This document shows, one piece after another, positions 17,369-25,671 of a stretch of DNA of 64,000 nt. This DNA is from Acinetobacter gerneri DSM 14967 = CIP 107464 = MTCC 9824. GTDB taxonomy: Bacteria; Pseudomonadota; Gammaproteobacteria; Pseudomonadales; Moraxellaceae. The notes under the pieces were generated by a model, which was not told where the DNA came from, did not search any database, and worked only from the letters and a program-made list of their open reading frames with translations. The stretch spans positions 112,304-176,303 of the forward strand of contig NZ_KB849545.1 of assembly GCF_000368565.1 (NCBI RefSeq), written 5' to 3'. Numbering within the stretch: the stretch's first letter is position 1; each line of letters starts with the position of its first letter. Position numbers and translations under genes: made by a program.

Positions 17369-19219
17369 ATGTCTATAAAATCTCAACCTACTCGTTTAGT
17401 AGGTGCTATTGCGCTTGCAATGGGTCTATCTTCAACTGCTTTTGCAGATGACCAAGCTACACAAGATCAAGCAGTTTTATTATCTCCATTGGTCGTAACC
17501 GCTTCTCGCTCTGAAGAAAAGATCGAAGATGTTCCAATGCGTATATCTGTTATAGATGAAAAGACAATTCAACAAAATCCATTATTAAACGTTTCAGATA
17601 TTATCCAGCGAGACTCTGCTGTATATATCAAACAAAGTGGTGGTTTAGGTCAAATTTCTGACATTGGACTACGTGGTACTAAATCAGTCCATACATTAGT
17701 CCTTAAAGATGGCGCTCGTCTAAACAGTCAAAACGACCTTGGACCACTTTATCCTGCATTTTTAGATACAACAGATGTTCAGCAAATTGAAATTTTAAAA
17801 GGACCAGCTTCAGTACAATATGGTAGTGATGCCATTGGTGGCGTCATTCAACTTATTTCAAAAAAACCTGAAAAGTCTGGCGCGCAATTAACTGGAATTT
17901 ATGGTGAAAATAACACTTATAAAGCGATCGTAAATGCTGATTTAGTGACAGATCAAGGCTTCTATGCACAAGTTGGCGGACAGCGTTTAGAAAGCGATGG
18001 TACTCGTATTTTTGAAAGCCAATCAGAAAGTGATAAAGCAGGCTATGACCAAAAAGGTTATCACGCAAAAGCAGGTTATTATCAAGAAAATGTTGTAGAT
18101 GCCTCTGCTTCAATTAGCGAAAATAAAGGTACTAACGTTTTCAGTAACGATTATATTAATAACACCGCACAGCGACAATTTGAAAATCGCGTGATTAATG
18201 CAAAAGTTGCTTACAATATCTTGCCTAATTTGATCTTAAATGCACATTATGCCAATGTTCAAGACAAGCAGAACGTACCAGTTTTTGGCTCATATTATAA
18301 TACTGAAAATAATCAAGGCGATCTCAGCCTAAAATGGCAATTTACACCGCACCAAAATATTTTAGCGGGTGTAACTTATAACGATGCAAACTATAAAAGT
18401 AATACCATTGTAAACAACAATCAAAGTGTCGATAGTACTGGCTACTATTTACAGCACCAATTCAAAAATGAACTATTTGATACTCAAGTCGGTGTTCGTT
18501 TAGAAGACAATGAGCGCTTTGGTACGCATACAGTTGGACAAGGTGCTATTCGTTATCACTTTTTACCAAATGCAAGTGTCTATGCCAATATTGGTAGTGC
18601 ATTCAGAGCACCAACTTTAAACGAACTTTATACTCAATGGGGTGGCAATGAAAATCTCTCCCCTGAAAAAAGTACGTCTTACGAAATTGGTGCTGATTAC
18701 GATATAACACCAAATATTAGTACTAACCTTTCTGTCTACCACACTCAAATTAAAAATCTTATTGCTTATAGCTCTCCAGCAGGCAATATCAATATCGATA
18801 AAGCTAAATTCACTGGTGGTGAAGCTGGCGTAAAATGGCATCAAGATGACCTTTTCTTATCTGCTGAATACGCTTATGTAAAAACAGAAAATGAAAAAAA
18901 TGACAAAGAAATTGTTTATCGACCTAAACAAACATTGACTTTGAGTACTGGTTTAGAAAATGCTACATATGGAATTAGTGCATCGTTAATCGCAAGAGCA
19001 AAATCTTATGCAGATTCAAATAACCTGAACCGCGTTCCAGGTTATGCGACAGTGGACTTAAATGCTTACTGGAATCTTAACCCAAATGTTAAAATTTTCA
19101 CCAATATTCAAAATGTAGGTGATGTTCAGTACCGTGAAGTATTAAATACATACCCTAGTACTGATTGGTATGTTAATGGGGGCCGTTTTGCCTCAGTGGG
19201 CATAACGCTTAAATACTAA
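17369..19219 (+). CDS. btuB: TonB-dependent vitamin B12 receptor (BtuB-type)
   Basis: An outer-membrane 22-strand barrel that imports cobalamin with TonB energy. From the ATG at 17369 (GGAG six bases upstream) it has a signal peptide ending TAFA, a TonB box-like LSPLVVTASR, the plug domain (LGQISDIGLRGTKSVHTLVL, GPASVQYGSDAIGGVI) and a barrel ending in an aromatic-terminated strand (ASVGITLKY). The ATG at 17357 is a close alternative. The frame to 17192 runs through the riboswitch and is not used. The riboswitch and the downstream adenosyltransferase identify the ligand. Confidence 0.93.
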   Translation: MSIKSQPTRLVGAIALAMGLSSTAFADDQATQDQAVLLSPLVVTASRSEEKIEDVPMRISVIDEKTIQQNPLLNVSDIIQRDSAVYIKQSGGLGQISDIGLRGTKSVHTLVLKDGARLNSQNDLGPLYPAFLDTTDVQQIEILKGPASVQYGSDAIGGVIQLISKKPEKSGAQLTGIYGENNTYKAIVNADLVTDQGFYAQVGGQRLESDGTRIFESQSESDKAGYDQKGYHAKAGYYQENVVDASASISENKGTNVFSNDYINNTAQRQFENRVINAKVAYNILPNLILNAHYANVQDKQNVPVFGSYYNTENNQGDLSLKWQFTPHQNILAGVTYNDANYKSNTIVNNNQSVDSTGYYLQHQFKNELFDTQVGVRLEDNERFGTHTVGQGAIRYHFLPNASVYANIGSAFRAPTLNELYTQWGGNENLSPEKSTSYEIGADYDITPNISTNLSVYHTQIKNLIAYSSPAGNINIDKAKFTGGEAGVKWHQDDLFLSAEYAYVKTENEKNDKEIVYRPKQTLTLSTGLENATYGISASLIARAKSYADSNNLNRVPGYATVDLNAYWNLNPNVKIFTNIQNVGDVQYREVLNTYPSTDWYVNGGRFASVGITLKY

Positions 19220-19248
19220 GTCACCGAAACCTAGTTAAAATCATTTTA

Positions 19249-19282
19249 GGATAATGTCATATTTATGGCATTATCCTTTTTA
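19249..19282 (+). terminator. Hairpin terminator/attenuator after btuB
   Basis: GGATAATG at 19249-19256 pairs with CATTATCC at 19269-19276, followed by a T run. It lies between btuB and the adenosyltransferase gene, so read-through may be partial. Confidence 0.75.
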
Positions 19283-19321
19283 TTGCCTAATATTTTTTAA
19301 GCGTTTGAGCAAGGAGCCAAT

Positions 19322-19900
19322 ATGGGACATCGTTTAAGTAAAATTTATACACGTACAGGCGATGCTGGTACGACTGGACTTGGCGATGGAACACGTGTAG
19401 CCAAAGATGATTTACGAATCCATGCCCTCGGTGATGTCGATGAACTCAATGCCATCATCGGTGTGCTTCGTTCTCAAATCACAGCCAGCCAAATCACAGA
19501 TAAAGCCGCATGGGATAAAAGCTTGAGCTTGATCCAACATTGGCTATTTGATTTGGGCGGGGAAGTTTGCATTCCAAATTACAACCTCCTACAGCCTATC
19601 AGTGTCGAATATCTGGAAAAAGAAATCGATCGCATGAATGAAGATTTGCCTATGCTCAAAGATTTTATCTTGCCTGCTGGTAGTCTTGCATGTAGCTATG
19701 CGCACCAAGCCCGTGCGGTTTGTCGTCGTGCGGAGCGTAGTTTGATGACAGTACAAAGCCGTGATCAAAATATCCAAGCGACTGCACTTCAGTTATTAAA
19801 TCGCCTATCTGACTGGTTATTTGTTGCATCGCGTACCTTACAAAGAGCTGAAGGTGGCAGCGAAGTCCTTTGGCAAAAAAATATTAACGAAACGATTTAA
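19322..19900 (+). CDS. Cob(I)alamin adenosyltransferase, PduO type
   Basis: This enzyme converts cob(I)alamin to adenosylcobalamin. The 192-residue protein has the PduO N-terminal ATP-binding motif IYTRTGDAGTTGLGDGTRV (residues 8-26), then DVDELNAIIGVLRSQ and the C-terminal RAVCRRAERSL helix that contacts ATP and cobalamin. It follows btuB by about 100 bases on the same strand, linking uptake of corrinoid to coenzyme formation. No de novo corrin-ring genes are seen here, so this looks like salvage. Confidence 0.96.
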   Translation: MGHRLSKIYTRTGDAGTTGLGDGTRVAKDDLRIHALGDVDELNAIIGVLRSQITASQITDKAAWDKSLSLIQHWLFDLGGEVCIPNYNLLQPISVEYLEKEIDRMNEDLPMLKDFILPAGSLACSYAHQARAVCRRAERSLMTVQSRDQNIQATALQLLNRLSDWLFVASRTLQRAEGGSEVLWQKNINETI

Positions 19901-19908
19901 AACATCGC

Positions 19909-19970
19909 CCTCTTCTTCAAAGAGGAAAATGATCAAATCCCTTTCGCCTCCCTTTACAAAAGGGAGGCGA
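19909..19970. repeat. Double-hairpin REP-like element
   Basis: Two palindromes lie side by side. CCTCTT/AAGAGG sits at 19909-19925. A perfect 12-base stem TCGCCTCCCTTT (19944-19955) / AAAGGGAGGCGA (19959-19970) has a three-base loop. The composition matches the elements at 1-70 and 15006-15025. It lies between two plus-strand genes and may act as a terminator. Confidence 0.6.
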
Positions 19971-20176
19971 TATACAGATTGAAATTTATCTGCCCAAATC
20001 AATCCAAATCAGAATAAAAAGACTCGAATGGATGAGAAGCGAATGTCTTAAAAATAAATGAGTTCCAAAATGCTTTAGCAAAACTGACTACAAACAAATC
20101 ACAAGCAATAAACAAATTTAAATCGGATATTTGTTCTAAAATAACAATACTCATCGAATTGATAGAAGAGAACAAT

Positions 20177-20902
20177 ATGCTCATCATTGGTCACCGAGGT
20201 GCTCGCGGAGAAGCGCCCGAAAATACTTTGGGTGGATTTCAATACATTCATGATCTCGGTATTCGCGCTGTCGAATTTGACGTTCGCCTGCTCAAAGATC
20301 AAGAACTGATCATCATGCACGATGACAACTTTATTCGCACAACAGGAATCGACCAAAATATCTATCAGTGTGCAAGTAATGAGCTAGATGCTTATAACCA
20401 AGCTGCAATTTGGATGGATTGGAAACACATCGAAATGACACCAAAATTAAGCCAAGCATTAAAAATTATGCAAGACTTTCAACATTTAGAAGTCGAAGTT
20501 AAAGCGGTCAAAACCGAACAAGATGCCGAAGCTTTAACAACTGTGCTTGAAAAAGCATTAAAAGGCTTTGAGGAAAATGCGGTCATCACCAGTTTTGACC
20601 TCAAAATCCACCAAGCCTTGCAAAAACAGCAATCAAAGTTTAAACGTGGTCTTTTGATCGAAGATGATATTGGCTTGAAAAGCATAGACCAAGCTTTGGC
20701 CTTAGAGTGCTGTCAGATTGGCTGGATGAATCAACTTGCAAGCGATGAAATGATCCATGCAACTCAAAAAGCAGGATTAAATCTAAGTGTTTGGACGGTC
20801 AATGATGTTGAGCGAGCTAAACATTTAAGAGAACTTGGTGTGCAAGGCTTGATTACTGATTTTCCTAAAATGATGCAAAAAGAATTGCAACAGATTCAAT
20901 GA
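20177..20902 (+). CDS. Glycerophosphodiester phosphodiesterase
   Basis: This enzyme hydrolyses glycerophosphodiesters to glycerol-3-phosphate and an alcohol. The 241-residue protein shows the GDPD TIM-barrel signatures: IGHRGARGEAPENTL near the N-terminus with the catalytic His, FDVRLLKDQELIIMHDD with the second catalytic His and metal ligands, and a strand EVEVK. No signal peptide is present, so it is cytosolic (UgpQ-like). The ATG at 20177 is preferred over 20159 because AGAAGAG precedes it and it gives the family start. Confidence 0.94.
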   Translation: MLIIGHRGARGEAPENTLGGFQYIHDLGIRAVEFDVRLLKDQELIIMHDDNFIRTTGIDQNIYQCASNELDAYNQAAIWMDWKHIEMTPKLSQALKIMQDFQHLEVEVKAVKTEQDAEALTTVLEKALKGFEENAVITSFDLKIHQALQKQQSKFKRGLLIEDDIGLKSIDQALALECCQIGWMNQLASDEMIHATQKAGLNLSVWTVNDVERAKHLRELGVQGLITDFPKMMQKELQQIQ

Positions 20903-21321
20903 AATTTTGTCTGAATGATGTCTATAGACTAAAGATATTCAACGGTTTAAGTCGTTGTTTTCTTTGTCTTGTCATATCTAAGACTTAAAATGACTTGGAA
21001 AATACATTTGGCGAAGCTGCATAATCAAATGTTATTTTTAAAATGAGTTTATAATTGTTTGAAAATGATCATTTTTTCCAGTACAAAAAATCAATCCATT
21101 TTCAACTATCGTTTCTCTATACCATGCCCGCTTTGATTGACGATAAAATCAATAAAAAGCCTGTTTAAAACTGTTACTGTTTATACAATACAACTGTAAA
21201 ATAATACTAGTGAATAAATGTTCACACATGCTAATATCTGCCTAAGTATAGCCTAAAAAGACACTGAGCTATGCTTTCGTTATCCACCTTATTTTAAAGG
21301 TTTTTAGGAGTGCTGTTGGAG
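20903..21321. other. Intergenic region upstream of the desaturase gene
   Basis: About 400 AT-rich bases with no coding potential. A small inverted repeat lies at 21210-21225. TTGATT...AATCAA at about 21135-21154 is another short palindrome. A strong purine SD lies at 21306-21310. Confidence 0.5.
21210..21225. promoter_or_regulatory. Inverted repeat GTGAA-N6-TTCAC, possible operator
   Basis: GTGAA at 21210-21214 and TTCAC at 21221-21225 form a short symmetrical site about 100 bases before the desaturase start. TetR-type regulators of desaturases (for example DesT) bind palindromes in such positions, but this site is too short to assign. Confidence 0.3.
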
Positions 21322-22488
21322 ATGAATCCTCCCTTGCCCAAGGCCCCAATTAACTGGATCGGTGTATTTGCATTGGTCTTTTTGCCAATCGTTGCAATCA
21401 TTGCTCTTCCCCTTTACGCATGGCATCACGATTTTAGTGCTGCTGCTTGGATCAGTTTATTTGTCTTACTTGGCTTTAGTAGCTTAGGTATTACAGCGGG
21501 TTACCACCGTTTATGGGCGCATCGTGCTTATGAAGCAACGTTGCCACTGAAAATAATTTTAATGATTATGGGGACATTTGCAGTTCAGAACAGTGTACTT
21601 TTCTGGGCTTCTGGTCATCGTACCCATCACCGCCATGTTGATGATGTCGATCAAGATCCGTATTCAATCAATAACGGTTTTTGGTATGCACATATTGGTT
21701 GGATGTTACGTGACTATCCAGCAGCTGAACCAAACTATAAAAATGCACCGGACCTGCTCAATGACAAATTGGTCATGTTCCAGCATAAATACTACATCCC
21801 ATTGGTAGTGATCGTGCATGTCGCGATTTTATTACCGATCGGTTGGGCCGTTGGTGATATGTGGGGTGTCTTGCTTTTAGGTGGTTTACTGCGCCTAATC
21901 TTCAGTCACCATGTTACATTCTTCATCAACTCTTTATGTCATATGTGGGGCAAACGGCCTTATACAGATGAAAATACTGCACGTGATAACTTCGTACTTG
22001 CAATCGCAACTTGGGGCGAGGGTTATCACAATTATCACCATATTTTCCAATACGACTATCGTAATGGCGTGAAATGGTGGCAGTACGACCCTACAAAATG
22101 GTTGATTTGGAGCTGTTCAAAGCTTGGTTTGGCAAAAAATTTGCGTCGTATTCCAAGTTTCAATATCAAAAAAGCTGAACTTGCAATGCGCTTCAAATAT
22201 GCTGAACAAGACTTGGCTGTTTATGGTCATGATGTAAATGCTGATATTGCTGCAATGAAACAGAAAGTTGCGCAAGAGTATGAGGCATTTACCAACACTC
22301 TAAATGACTGGGCAAAACTCAAAGAGCAAGAGCTTCAAGCGAAAAAAGCGTCTGTAGCTGAGAAATTACATTTAAAAGATGTCAAACTTAAAGTGGATTT
22401 CCAACTTGCAGAACAAAAATTGGCTTACCATCGTGAACGTTTAGAAACATTGATGCGTAATATCAAAAAGAATGTTGTTTCAGATTAA
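21322..22488 (+). CDS. Acyl-CoA delta-9 fatty acid desaturase with C-terminal coiled-coil extension
   Basis: A membrane diiron desaturase that introduces a cis double bond into acyl chains. Three histidine boxes are visible: HRLWAH, HRTHHRH and HNYHH. Four hydrophobic segments surround them, as in stearoyl-CoA desaturases. The desaturase core ends near residue 280. About 105 further residues are highly charged and heptad-like (KLKEQELQAKKASVAEKL), so the 388-residue protein is longer than the core family. The start is uncertain: AGGAG at 21306-21310 is 11 bases from the ATG at 21322 and 5 from a TTG at 21316. Confidence 0.93.
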   Translation: MNPPLPKAPINWIGVFALVFLPIVAIIALPLYAWHHDFSAAAWISLFVLLGFSSLGITAGYHRLWAHRAYEATLPLKIILMIMGTFAVQNSVLFWASGHRTHHRHVDDVDQDPYSINNGFWYAHIGWMLRDYPAAEPNYKNAPDLLNDKLVMFQHKYYIPLVVIVHVAILLPIGWAVGDMWGVLLLGGLLRLIFSHHVTFFINSLCHMWGKRPYTDENTARDNFVLAIATWGEGYHNYHHIFQYDYRNGVKWWQYDPTKWLIWSCSKLGLAKNLRRIPSFNIKKAELAMRFKYAEQDLAVYGHDVNADIAAMKQKVAQEYEAFTNTLNDWAKLKEQELQAKKASVAEKLHLKDVKLKVDFQLAEQKLAYHRERLETLMRNIKKNVVSD

Positions 22489-22503
22489 TCACTGATATAT
22501 CGT

Positions 22504-22534
22504 CAAAAGCTCCTTTTTAGGGGCTTTTGTTTTA
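22504..22534 (+). terminator. Rho-independent terminator after the desaturase gene
   Basis: CAAAAGC at 22504-22510 pairs with GCTTTTG at 22523-22529, extended by CC/GG inside and followed by a T run. Confidence 0.88.
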
Positions 22535-22659
22535 TTAGGGTTTAAGGAAAATCCAAATGGATATAAAGAATAGGTTTCTTTTTTATAGCATTTATCGCCC
22601 TATTTAAATTTTCAAAATCATAATCCCAATACAATCCACGTTAAGGCAGGATACCGTTT

Positions 22660-22735
22660 GTCGGGCAAGGGTTACAAGGATGTAGCCCATTTGTCCGACG
22701 ATGGTTTTGCCTACTTTTGCCAAAACAAAAGTAGG
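22660..22735. repeat. Paired-hairpin intergenic element
   Basis: Hairpin 1 runs from GTCGG (22660-22664) to CCGAC (22695-22699), with inner pairs CAA/TTG, GGG/CCC and TTAC/GTAG around the loop AAGGAT. Hairpin 2 is a perfect 10-base stem CCTACTTTTG (22710-22719) / CAAAAGTAGG (22726-22735). The block is GC-richer than its surroundings. It looks like a dispersed palindromic repeat or structured RNA rather than a coding segment. Confidence 0.6.
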
Positions 22736-22994
22736 GTCAAATTATCTATGCGAAGGCTAAAAATTATAAGTATAAAACCATAGATATAAAATAAAGCTGT
22801 AGAAATAGCCAAATAAAAAGATTTTAGAACTTAAATAAAATACGAAAAATACCTCTAGATAAAAGCGAATGATCATCAATTAAAACAATATAATGTCATG
22901 ATGCAAACTGTTTATAGTTGACTAATTTTGTAGGGTATCGAATCCCCTGCATAACTTTGTTATAGTGAGATCAAAGTCACTGCCCTGTTCTGCC

Positions 22995-24437
22995 ATGCAA
23001 TTTAATACACGCTATTCATTACTCGACTCAAAGCTTTTCCATCAACAAATGCCTGCCCCGCTGATTGGTGCAAAAGCAGGACATTTCAATGCCGCTTTGG
23101 CAGATGAACTCGGCTGGTCAGAAGCCGATAAAGCAGACTGGGTACAAATTTGTAGTGGTCAAAAAACCTTTGCCGAATTTCCTCCTCTAGCAATGGTCTA
23201 TGCAGGACATCAATTTGGACAATGGGCGGGACAACTCGGTGATGGACGTGGATTATTACTTGCCCAAATCATCGATCAACATGGCAAAACGATTGATCTA
23301 CATTTAAAAGGTGCTGGTAAAACCCCTTATTCTCGTATGGGTGATGGACGAGCTGTATTACGTTCAGTGATCCGTGAATATTTGGCAGGTCATGCTCTAA
23401 ATGCTTTGGGTGTACCTTCAAGCAATGTTGTTGGGTTTACAACATCAACTCAACCGATTCAACGAGAAAAAATAGAACATGGCGCAATGATGTTACGCAG
23501 TTCAGACTGCCATATTCGTCTTGGACATTTTGAATGGATCAATCAATATGCCCCTAAATTGCTCCCTGAATTTACCCAAAAATGTATCGAATGGCATTAT
23601 CCAGAATGTCTTGAGCATGAACAGCCCATTTTAGCTTTCGCCACTAAAGTCATTCAAAATACCGCAATTATGATCGCAAAATGGCAACTGGTCGGTTTTG
23701 CTCATGGTGTGATGAACACGGATAATCTGAATATTACAGGCTCAACTCTGGACTTTGGTCCTTATGGTTTTATGGAGCGCTTTCGTCCGAACTGGATCAA
23801 CAACCATTCTGATCATAGTGGTCGTTATACATATCAACAACAACCGAGTGTGGCACATTGGAATCTCTGGGTTTGGTTAAATAATCTCATTCCGCTAGCA
23901 AAAGCTGAAGAAAAGGATATTTTCAAAGAACAACTGGCTCAGTGCTTGGAGCATTTTGAACCCACATTCCTAGAACATTATCAACATGGCTTATCCCAAA
24001 AAATGGGCTTGCCTCATTTTCACAAAGATAGTTTTGATTGTGCGATGCTATTTTTACGAATTTTACAAAGTGAACAGCTCGATTACACCCAAAGTTTCTT
24101 GCGTCTGCAAAATAAGCAATATACCGAGCTAAAAGATGATTGCTTAGATCCTCGTCAATTTGATGATTTTTTAACGCAATATGAAAATATCCGCATGCAT
24201 CAAGATACCGAACAACTTGATCTGGATATGAAAACAGCAAATCCTGTTTATATTTTACGAAACTACATGGCACAAAAAGCCATCGAACTGGCTGAAAATG
24301 ATGATTTTTCCGAAGTTGAGCGTTTATTTAATTTATTAAAACAACCATTTAGCAAACAAAGTGACTTAGAAAAAGCAGAAGATCTCGCACCTTTGGCATC
24401 AGATCAACCTGAAGTTATGGTCAGTTGCTCATCTTAA
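22995..24437 (+). CDS. selO: Protein adenylyltransferase SelO
   Basis: SelO is a pseudokinase-fold enzyme that transfers AMP to protein side chains, linked to redox stress. The 480-residue protein shows family motifs in order: GAKAGHFNAALADELG, GHQFGQWAGQLGDGRGLLL, KGAGKTPYSRMGDGRAVLRSV, GVMNTDNLNITG and LDFGPYGFME (the DFG-like metal site). The ATG at 22995 gives the family start. A GTG at 22965 in frame overlaps a TATAGT promoter-like element. Neither start has a good SD. Many SelO proteins end in a selenocysteine or Cys pair; here the tail is MVSCSS. Confidence 0.95.
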   Translation: MQFNTRYSLLDSKLFHQQMPAPLIGAKAGHFNAALADELGWSEADKADWVQICSGQKTFAEFPPLAMVYAGHQFGQWAGQLGDGRGLLLAQIIDQHGKTIDLHLKGAGKTPYSRMGDGRAVLRSVIREYLAGHALNALGVPSSNVVGFTTSTQPIQREKIEHGAMMLRSSDCHIRLGHFEWINQYAPKLLPEFTQKCIEWHYPECLEHEQPILAFATKVIQNTAIMIAKWQLVGFAHGVMNTDNLNITGSTLDFGPYGFMERFRPNWINNHSDHSGRYTYQQQPSVAHWNLWVWLNNLIPLAKAEEKDIFKEQLAQCLEHFEPTFLEHYQHGLSQKMGLPHFHKDSFDCAMLFLRILQSEQLDYTQSFLRLQNKQYTELKDDCLDPRQFDDFLTQYENIRMHQDTEQLDLDMKTANPVYILRNYMAQKAIELAENDDFSEVERLFNLLKQPFSKQSDLEKAEDLAPLASDQPEVMVSCSS

Positions 24438-24462
24438 AATGGCTGATATAAATTAATCACAG

Positions 24463-24522
24463 TTACCCACAATTTCTGTGGATAAACTTGTGTTTATCCA
24501 CAGGATAAAAAGCTGTGTGTAA
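24463..24522. promoter_or_regulatory. Cluster of four DnaA-box-like 9-mers
   Basis: Two perfect DnaA boxes face each other: TGTGGATAA at 24477-24485 (reverse of TTATCCACA) and TTATCCACA at 24494-24502. They lie within a 12-base perfect inverted repeat at 24476-24503 (CTGTGGATAAAC / GTTTATCCACAG, four-base loop). Weaker boxes flank them: TTACCCACA at 24463-24471 and TGTGTGTAA at 24514-24522. The cluster lies in the gap between selO and the L,D-transpeptidase gene. The stem is not followed by a T run, so it is not a typical terminator. Confidence 0.55.
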
Positions 24523-24596
24523 ATCAGCATTGCAATTTGCACAATTTTGTTTAAAAATCAGACAATTCTATTTGCTTAATTTTTATATAAATAAAG

Positions 24597-25187
24597 ATGA
24601 AAAAATATAAATTGGTATTGGCTGCTTTGATTGTTATTTTGCTTAGTGTATCTCTCTATGCGTACAAATCTTACAATCGCTTCATTCCCACTACAAATAT
24701 TGCGCTGCAAACGCTGACTCAGCAGCAAATGGCGGATATACGGAAGCAAACGCCCATCACAGAACTCCGTGTATATAAGTCTAAACGTACTTTAGAATTG
24801 GTCAGTCATGATCAAATTATCCGAACCTATCCAATGCGCTTAGGTTTCGATCCACTTGGTCACAAGAAACAAGAAGGTGATGGTAAAACGCCAGAAGGTA
24901 GATATAGCCTAGATTGGCGCAATCCAAATAGTGCTTTTTATAAGTCATTTCACATCTCTTATCCAAATGAGCAAGATAAAGCACAAGCCAAAGCCAGAGG
25001 TGTATCACCTGGCGGTGATGTGATGATTCATGGTTCAACCACTTCAAAAATCAATAACCTGCCTGAAATGATGAATTATTTACCACAAAAAGATTGGACT
25101 TTTGGCTGCATCGCTATTCGAAATGTTGATATAGATGAATTATGGACATTGGTCGATGACCATACACCGATTATCATTTATCCTTAA
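24597..25187 (+). CDS. L,D-transpeptidase (YkuD) family protein
   Basis: A 196-residue membrane-anchored periplasmic protein. The N-terminus is one hydrophobic segment (LVLAALIVILLSVSLYAY). The YkuD domain follows, with the ELRVYKSKRTLELV strand, GDGKTPEGRYSLDWRNPNS, a histidine in MIHGSTTS near residue 144, and the catalytic Cys in TFGCIAIRN near 169. The GCIAIxN form is typical of the YafK-like branch, which includes enzymes that cleave or form peptidoglycan and Lpp links. The exact reaction is unknown. Transcribed in the same direction as selO. Confidence 0.93.
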   Translation: MKKYKLVLAALIVILLSVSLYAYKSYNRFIPTTNIALQTLTQQQMADIRKQTPITELRVYKSKRTLELVSHDQIIRTYPMRLGFDPLGHKKQEGDGKTPEGRYSLDWRNPNSAFYKSFHISYPNEQDKAQAKARGVSPGGDVMIHGSTTSKINNLPEMMNYLPQKDWTFGCIAIRNVDIDELWTLVDDHTPIIIYP

Positions 25188-25223
25188 AATATTCACTCAA
25201 ATGTCGTAGCTAACTATAAATGG

Positions 25224-25607
25224 ATGAATTATATGAACGGATCAGATATACAACATCATGCCAAGCAATATGCCGCAACTTTACCAGCGGCAGAACTCTG
25301 CTTCCCTTTTGGCGATGAATATGCAGTCTATAAAGTCATGGGAAAAATGTTCTTACTTTGTGCCCATGTTTCCGAAGAAAAAGTCGTAAATCTTAAAGTC
25401 GATCCAGATCATTCTGAAGTACTGCGTGATTTATACCCATCCATCCATACGGGTTATCACATGAATAAACGCCACTGGATCTCAGTCTATGCTGGTGAAA
25501 AGATAGATAAAGAATTAATCGAAGATCTAGTGCAAGCGTCTTATGCACTCGTCGCAAGTAAACTCAGTAAGCTCGATAAAATAAAGCTGAGTGCTCACCA
25601 AAATTAA
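25224..25607 (+). CDS. MmcQ/YjbR family DNA-binding-fold protein
   Basis: The 127-residue protein has the CyaY-like YjbR/MmcQ fold, with AELCFPFGDEYAVYKVMGKMFLL near the N-terminus, VNLKVDPDHSEVLRDLYP and the TGYHMNKRHWISVYAG signature. Members have been called DNA-binding, but the role is not settled. The start could be the ATG at 25224 or the ATG at 25233, which has a GGATG purine stretch better placed upstream. It follows the L,D-transpeptidase gene by 36 bases. Confidence 0.9.
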   Translation: MNYMNGSDIQHHAKQYAATLPAAELCFPFGDEYAVYKVMGKMFLLCAHVSEEKVVNLKVDPDHSEVLRDLYPSIHTGYHMNKRHWISVYAGEKIDKELIEDLVQASYALVASKLSKLDKIKLSAHQN

Positions 25608-25640
25608 AAAAACTCCCAGCACAATATCCATGTAGGGAGT
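25604..25640 (-). terminator. Terminator of the large lipoprotein gene
   Basis: On the minus strand ACTCCC (25640-25635) pairs with GGGAGT (25617-25612), followed by a run of seven T residues. Confidence 0.65.
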
Positions 25641-25671
25641 CTATGCAACGCTTCGCACAAAAAGGAGTCTG

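Larger units (their letters stand above)
22489..22994. other. Intergenic region with structured block, upstream of selO
   Basis: About 500 bases without a credible gene. The desaturase terminator is at 22504-22534 and a pair of strong hairpins is at 22660-22735. The last 250 bases are AT-rich. TATAGT at 22961-22966 could be a -10 element giving a very short selO leader. Confidence 0.5.

Noticed and set aside
22660..22735. Small ORF or tRNA-like gene in the double hairpin block
   Set aside because: No frame with a start and SD spans it, and no cloverleaf or CCA-end pattern can be drawn.
24476..24503. Simple Rho-independent terminator for selO
   Set aside because: The 12-base stem is strong but AT-rich with no T run, and it exactly contains two perfect DnaA boxes, so the box interpretation is favoured.
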